A program made the position numbers and the translations under genes. The notes beneath the pieces were generated by a model. The model saw only the letters and a program-made list of their open reading frames with translations. It was not told where the DNA came from and made no database searches. This document shows, piece after piece, positions 14,495 to 18,659 of a stretch of DNA of 18,659 bases. The stretch is taken from the NCBI GenBank assembly GCA_900768015.1, contig CAAGBI010000041.1, positions 1-18,659 of the forward strand, given 5' to 3'. Source of the stretch: an uncultured Alistipes sp. Its GTDB lineage: Bacteria; Bacteroidota; Bacteroidia; Bacteroidales; Rikenellaceae. The number at the start of each line of letters is the position of its first letter. Positions within the stretch are counted from its first letter, which is position 1.

Positions 14495-16438
14495 ATGGAC
14501 AGAATAAAACTGCTACCCGAGATTGTTGCAAACCAGATTGCAGCAGGTGAGGTTGTTAACGCACCCTCGAATGTCGTCAAGGAGATGATGGAAAACTCCA
14601 TTGACGCGGGGGCGAAGTGTGTGCGTGTCAACTTCCGCAACGGTGGCAAGGATATGATTCAGATTGTCGACGACGGCATCGGCATGTCGATGATGGATGC
14701 CCGCATGGCATTCGACCGCCACGCCACATCGAAGATTCGCTCCATAGAGGATGTCTACCAGTTGCACACCTTCGGATTTCGTGGTGAGGCTCTGGCGAGT
14801 ATCGCAGCGGTGGCGGAGGTGGAGCTTCGCACACGCAGGGAGGAGGATGAGCTCGGCACGCTGACCGAGATTTCGGGTGGCGAGTTCCGCAGCCAGACGC
14901 CCATATCGTGCTCGAAGGGTTCGCAGTTTGTGGTGCGCAACCTCTTCTACAATGTGCCCTCGCGCCGCAAGTTTATAGATGGCGACAATGCGCGTCTGGC
15001 CTCGCAGATAAAGAGTGAGTTCCAGCGTGTTGCGCTGTGCAACCCCGAGGTGGAGTTCGAGCTTAGGCAGAACGACGCACCTGTGTACATGCTCCCTCCG
15101 ACAAATCGTCGTGGCCGCATCGTGGACATCGTGGGTAAGCACATACGCCAAAACTTGCTGGATGTTGAGGTAGATACTTCGGTTGTGCGTATCGAGGGCT
15201 TTGTGGGTCGCCCCGCAGCAGCCAAGAAGCGCAACAACGAGCAGTACCTCTTTGTAAATGGCCGTTACTTCTACTCGCAGGCTATGCAGCGTACCATCGT
15301 GCGTGCCTACGAGAAGCTTATACCCGAGGGTTGCATGCCCTCATACTTCATCTACATCACGGTGGACCCCGAGAGGGTAGATGTGAATGTGCATCCGCAG
15401 AAGACGACGGTTAAGTTCGCCGACACGGATGTGATACTCGAGATTTTGCAGGCGGCAATTCGCGAGACCCTCGCAAAGACGGGTGCAGTGCCACAGATGG
15501 ACTTCAATGCCGAGGGCGCTGTCGACATTCCCGTGTATAGTGCTGAGCATAAGGTGTATCGCGAGCCACGCGCCTCGACAAACATATCGTACAACCCCTT
15601 TATGGAGGAGTACATAGACCCCACGGCGCCGATGCCCGATGTGCCATTCACGGGCTTCGATGTGCCATTTGAGGGTGGCGGAGCTAAGGGCCATGCCCCA
15701 CGCGGCGGTATCAATGTCGCGGAGGTGGCAGAGGAGTTTGCCATCCACACCTCGACAATGAGCTCTATGACCTCGGGAAGTGTCGTGGAGTTTATAGACG
15801 AGGGACCGGAGTGCGAGGAGTCGTTGTTCGACATCGTATCCTCGTCGATGCAGAGCGTCGAGGTGCCCACCTTTGGCGAGTGTATGACCGTGGGCGGTGG
15901 TTATGCTGTGGCAACTTATGGCTGCCGCAGTGTTGTCGTGTCGTTGCGCAGAGCCAAGGAGCGCATCCTGTTTGAGGAGGTGTTGGGTGCCATGAAGTGT
16001 GGTGCGGTGGCTACGCAGCGCATGTTCTTCGCCGAAGAGTTGGTGCTCTCGCTTGCGGAGTATGAGCTTATGGAGGAGCACGCCACGGAGTTCGCAGCCA
16101 TGGGCTTCGAGGTGGAGTATCTCGGTGAGGGTCGCATCTCGGTTGCGGGACGCCCCGCGGTGTTGGATGTTGCGACGCCGCTCGATGAGTTGATATATGA
16201 GCTGTTGCACGGCATTGAGGATGGCGATATGCCCTTGGAGCGTGAGCGTGAGCGCATGGCGGAGCTTATGGCGCGCCGTGGTAGCGCGGGCTATGGCAAG
16301 GGTGTGAAGTCGGCCGAGGCCTTGGAGCTGTTGCACCGCTTGGAGAAGTGTGCAAACCCCAGCTTCACGAACTCTGGCACGCCCATCATGGCGGAGCTCA
16401 CGGTGGATGAGTTGCGTGCTAAGCTTACGAAGTTTTAA
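14495..16438 (+). CDS. mutL: DNA mismatch repair protein MutL
   Basis: MutL links mismatch recognition by MutS to strand removal. The 647-residue protein has the GHKL ATPase domain with QIAAGEV, E30 and N34 in KEMMENSIDAG, DDGIGM (59-64), HATSK and GFRGEAL (94-100), all intact. A variable, Pro/Gly/acid-rich linker (about 340-450) leads to the C-terminal dimer domain. There the usual endonuclease motif DQHAxxE is replaced by SLRRAKE (483-489), and the CPHGRP-like site near the end reads FTNSGTP (624-630). It therefore looks like a MutL without metal-dependent nicking activity, as in E. coli, though this may be shared with relatives. A rhomboid gene follows after 21 nt. Confidence 0.95.
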   Translation: MDRIKLLPEIVANQIAAGEVVNAPSNVVKEMMENSIDAGAKCVRVNFRNGGKDMIQIVDDGIGMSMMDARMAFDRHATSKIRSIEDVYQLHTFGFRGEALASIAAVAEVELRTRREEDELGTLTEISGGEFRSQTPISCSKGSQFVVRNLFYNVPSRRKFIDGDNARLASQIKSEFQRVALCNPEVEFELRQNDAPVYMLPPTNRRGRIVDIVGKHIRQNLLDVEVDTSVVRIEGFVGRPAAAKKRNNEQYLFVNGRYFYSQAMQRTIVRAYEKLIPEGCMPSYFIYITVDPERVDVNVHPQKTTVKFADTDVILEILQAAIRETLAKTGAVPQMDFNAEGAVDIPVYSAEHKVYREPRASTNISYNPFMEEYIDPTAPMPDVPFTGFDVPFEGGGAKGHAPRGGINVAEVAEEFAIHTSTMSSMTSGSVVEFIDEGPECEESLFDIVSSSMQSVEVPTFGECMTVGGGYAVATYGCRSVVVSLRRAKERILFEEVLGAMKCGAVATQRMFFAEELVLSLAEYELMEEHATEFAAMGFEVEYLGEGRISVAGRPAVLDVATPLDELIYELLHGIEDGDMPLERERERMAELMARRGSAGYGKGVKSAEALELLHRLEKCANPSFTNSGTPIMAELTVDELRAKLTKF

Positions 16439-16459
16439 TTAGAAACCAAACTATAGAGT

Positions 16460-17188
16460 ATGTCTATATTTAGAACAAATAGTTCGACACCCCCTGTGGT
16501 GCTAAACCTTCTGATTGCTAATGTTGTGGTCTATGTGGCGATGATGCTGTTTGAGCCGTCGATGATTCGCTTTCAGCTCTTTCCACTTGATATAAGAGCG
16601 GGTGCGCAGGAGCTTTGGCGTGAGATACTGTCGATAAACTCCGTTGTCGACCCCACCTGGAACCAGGCGCACTTTAGCATCTGGCAGCCATTGACCTATA
16701 TGTTTATGCACGGAGGCTTTTCGCACCTCTTTTTCAATATGTTCTCGTTGTGGATGTTTGGCCGCACCCTGGAGTTGGAGCTCGGATCCAAGCGCTTCCT
16801 TATATATTATATAGTGTGTGGTGTGGGCGCTGCACTCTTCCAGATGGGTATCGCACAAATAGACCTCGCAACGCTTGAGGTGGGTAGCAGAGAGTGGATA
16901 ATGTATATGCAGGTTCCTACCGTAGGTGCTTCGGGTGCAATCTTCGGCTTGCTCTTAGCCTTTGGCATGCTACATCCCAATGCTCTGATATCGCTTATCT
17001 TCCCACCTATTACGCTCAAGGCCAAGTGGTTTGTGGTGATTTATGGTGCGCTGGAGCTCCTGCTCGGTGTATCGGGCTCTATGGATAATGTCGCACACTT
17101 TGCCCACCTCGGAGGTATGTTCTGGGGCTGGTTGCTCCTTGTGTGGTGGCGTCGTCAGGCACGCAAGCACAACAACTACTACTATTAG
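16460..17188 (+). CDS. Rhomboid family intramembrane serine protease
   Basis: Rhomboids cut membrane proteins within or beside the bilayer. This 242-residue protein has about six transmembrane helices, the L1/HGGFSHLFFN segment, the catalytic serine S158 in GASGAIFG and the catalytic histidine H216 in AHLGGMFWG, so it should be active. The C-terminus is basic and ends in four aromatics (NNYYY). In many Bacteroidota two rhomboid genes follow mutL; here only one is present. Substrates cannot be told from the sequence. Confidence 0.93.
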   Translation: MSIFRTNSSTPPVVLNLLIANVVVYVAMMLFEPSMIRFQLFPLDIRAGAQELWREILSINSVVDPTWNQAHFSIWQPLTYMFMHGGFSHLFFNMFSLWMFGRTLELELGSKRFLIYYIVCGVGAALFQMGIAQIDLATLEVGSREWIMYMQVPTVGASGAIFGLLLAFGMLHPNALISLIFPPITLKAKWFVVIYGALELLLGVSGSMDNVAHFAHLGGMFWGWLLLVWWRRQARKHNNYYY

Positions 17189-17251
17189 AAAACTACGACA
17201 CAAACAAATAACAAACTTAACCTCCCCCTAAGGTTACAAAGCTTTACGACT

Positions 17252-18427
17252 ATGTCAAAAAACAGCGAAACCTACAGCAGTTCACCACTTGGTGGTGGCT
17301 CGAAGCCAAAGAGAAAGGGCTCGTATATCGGCACTATGTTCTTTATTGTGCATTTGGCTCTGACCATATCTCTATCTGTGGCACTCATCATTGCATACCT
17401 CACGCGCTACATCTCGCCTGAGTACTATGGCGCACTGACCATCGTCGGTCACTTCCGCCATATCTTGTATATCTTGGTGTTGGCGTGTCTGATGGTGTGG
17501 ATAATTGCCCGTAGGTGGAAGTTCGCGTTTGCCGTATTCCTTGTGCTTATCCCTGGCCTGTTCCATGTCAGTGAGTTCTTCAACATTAACTGGGTGCGTG
17601 ACACCGAGGTGGAGAGCCAGCCTAAGGATGCCTTTACGCTTGTCTCATATAATGTGCGAGGCTTCCGCAATGACGATGGCCACCGTGTAGTTAAGGAGTA
17701 TGCCGACTATCTCGCCGTGTCAAACCCCTTTGTCAAGAATCAGCGTGCAGCAGATGTCATCTGCTTGCAAGAGTATGCTCTCGATGCCGATAATCTGGAC
17801 TACATCGACTTGCTCATAACCGAGAACTATAAAAACATCTATATCAACGATGTTAACGAGTCGGAGAATGTCATCCTGCGCACCTATAGTCGCTATCCCA
17901 TCGTGGCAAGCGGTAGCATAGCAAATACAGGCCGTGGTACATCTCAGTGGGTGGATATTGTCATGGCGGATAAGGATACCATTCGAGTATTCAACAACCA
18001 CTTCTACACCATGGGTATCACGGAGGAGGATAGCGAGGATATTTCGCGCGGTAAGATTTTGAGCGATAGAGACAACATGATGAGCATCGTCGACCGTGTT
18101 GCGGAGAATACCTCAGTGCGTATTAACCATGTAGACTCGTTGCGCCAGGTTATCAGTGCTACGCCTTATCGCCATATCGTTTGTGGAGACTTTAACGACA
18201 CCCCTGGCTCGTTTGTCTACAAGCAGATGACCGATAACCTCAATGATATATTCACGCAGAAGGGTAGCGGCTTTGGCTATACCTATCGTCCTATGTGGGG
18301 TTGGTTGCGTATCGACTATGTGCTCTACTCTGAGGGCTTGGAGCCTCTCAACTACAATGCTAACAACGAGGTGGAGCTCTCGGATCACCTCCCCGTGGCG
18401 GCGCAGTTTAAGTTTGTCGAAATATAG
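17252..18427 (+). CDS. Membrane-anchored endonuclease/exonuclease/phosphatase family protein
   Basis: The 391-residue protein has a polar N-terminal tail, three transmembrane helices (about 25-50, 68-87, 89-107) and an EEP (DNase I-like) domain from about 127. Its motifs are LVSYNVRGF, E174 in ICLQEY, NNHFY, GDFND (312-316), RIDYVLY and SDHLP with H379, so the metal and catalytic residues are all visible. The fold covers nucleases, sphingomyelinases and inositol phosphatases; the substrate is unknown. The three-helix topology suggests the domain lies outside the cytoplasm, which makes a DNA-repair function unlikely. It is placed after mutL and rhomboid as in other Bacteroidota. The preceding 63-nt gap has only a weak TAACCT/AGGTTA hairpin. 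Confidence 0.9.
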   Translation: MSKNSETYSSSPLGGGSKPKRKGSYIGTMFFIVHLALTISLSVALIIAYLTRYISPEYYGALTIVGHFRHILYILVLACLMVWIIARRWKFAFAVFLVLIPGLFHVSEFFNINWVRDTEVESQPKDAFTLVSYNVRGFRNDDGHRVVKEYADYLAVSNPFVKNQRAADVICLQEYALDADNLDYIDLLITENYKNIYINDVNESENVILRTYSRYPIVASGSIANTGRGTSQWVDIVMADKDTIRVFNNHFYTMGITEEDSEDISRGKILSDRDNMMSIVDRVAENTSVRINHVDSLRQVISATPYRHIVCGDFNDTPGSFVYKQMTDNLNDIFTQKGSGFGYTYRPMWGWLRIDYVLYSEGLEPLNYNANNEVELSDHLPVAAQFKFVEI

Positions 18428-18485
18428 TTTTGCTGCTTGATAGCAGATAAAGTTATAATAAATTGCGTTTTTTGAATAGGATAAT

Positions 18486-18516
18486 TTTGCAGTATCGAAT
18501 TTTATTTTTACCTTTG
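18486..18516 (+). promoter_or_regulatory. Promoter of rpmI
   Basis: TTTG (18486-18489) and TACCTTTG (18509-18516) are 19 nt apart and match the Bacteroidota -33/-7 consensus. The start site should fall near 18523, giving a short leader of about 28 nt. Confidence 0.78.
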
Positions 18517-18550
18517 CGCGCTATTATTAACTAATTTAACTTTTGTAACA

Positions 18551-18659
18551 ATGCCAAAAATGAAAACAAATGCCGCTGCAAAGAAGCGTTTTTCTTTCAC
18601 CGGCACAGGTAAGATCAAGCGTAAGCACGCTTATCACAGTCACATCCTGACAAAAAAGA
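18551..18659 (+). CDS. rpmI: 50S ribosomal protein bL35, 5' part
   Basis: The first 36 codons read MPKMKTNAAAKKRF...GKIKRKHAYHSHIL, the conserved start of ribosomal protein bL35 with its basic, His-rich segment. The gene is cut by the right window edge; the full protein is usually about 65 residues. rplT (bL20) is expected to follow. It is not preceded by infC here and has its own promoter, though the leader is too short for the classic L20 autoregulatory structure to be visible. Confidence 0.95.
   Translation, partial: MPKMKTNAAAKKRFSFTGTGKIKRKHAYHSHILTKK

Noticed and set aside
18435..18450. Terminator after the EEP gene (CTGCT/AGCAG hairpin)
   Set aside because: The stem has only 5 bp and no T tract follows.

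Overview
The window reads as a chromosomal segment from a member of the Bacteroidales (phylum Bacteroidota), most like a fairly GC-rich lineage such as Alistipes/Rikenellaceae. The genus is a guess. The support is: the 5S rRNA type, promoters of the Bacteroidota form TTTG-N19/20-TAnnTTTG, few recognisable Shine-Dalgarno sequences, a fused MurF-alanine racemase, a Bacteroidota-type LptD, and the order mutL - rhomboid - membrane-anchored EEP nuclease. It is mostly housekeeping chromosome, with one odd intergenic region at the left end.

Left end (1-619): the end of an rRNA operon, with the 23S-5S spacer, the 5S gene and a strong intrinsic terminator with a GAAA loop. About 460 bp without a gene follows. 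It contains a long imperfect palindrome and a degenerate inverted copy of the 5S 3' tail plus terminator, with further copies of a 12-nt motif. A well-formed promoter then drives a small secreted protein (620-1318) with an NADase-type glycan-binding (discoidin-like) domain. A 16-bp bidirectional terminator separates it from the convergent lptD gene.

Cell-envelope part (1384-11264): lptD (minus strand) diverges from a long plus-strand block. That block opens with a secreted zinc amidase with a SPOR-like tail and an MCE/MlaD lipid-transport protein, followed by mutS2 (collided-ribosome rescue or recombination) and murF-alr (peptidoglycan precursor ligase plus alanine racemase). The lptD/amidase intergenic region holds a perfect 9-bp inverted repeat and two possible -7 elements that face each other.

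Right part (11264-18427): an RsmI-like methyltransferase overlapping murF-alr by one base, the chaperone pair grpE-dnaJ (no dnaK here), a small single-pass membrane protein, mutL (whose usual endonuclease motifs look lost), a rhomboid protease and a membrane-anchored endonuclease/exonuclease/phosphatase protein. Most spacings are 12-63 nt, so much of 4203-18427 could be transcribed as one or a few long operons, with a possible break in the 144-nt spacer after dnaJ.

Right end: a clear promoter drives rpmI (ribosomal protein bL35), cut by the window edge and not preceded by infC as it usually is. I found no convincing new defence or mobile system. The least explained sequences are the palindromic repeat region after the 5S gene, the facing promoters between lptD and the amidase, the 14-bp GNRA hairpin in front of mutS2, and the altered MutL.
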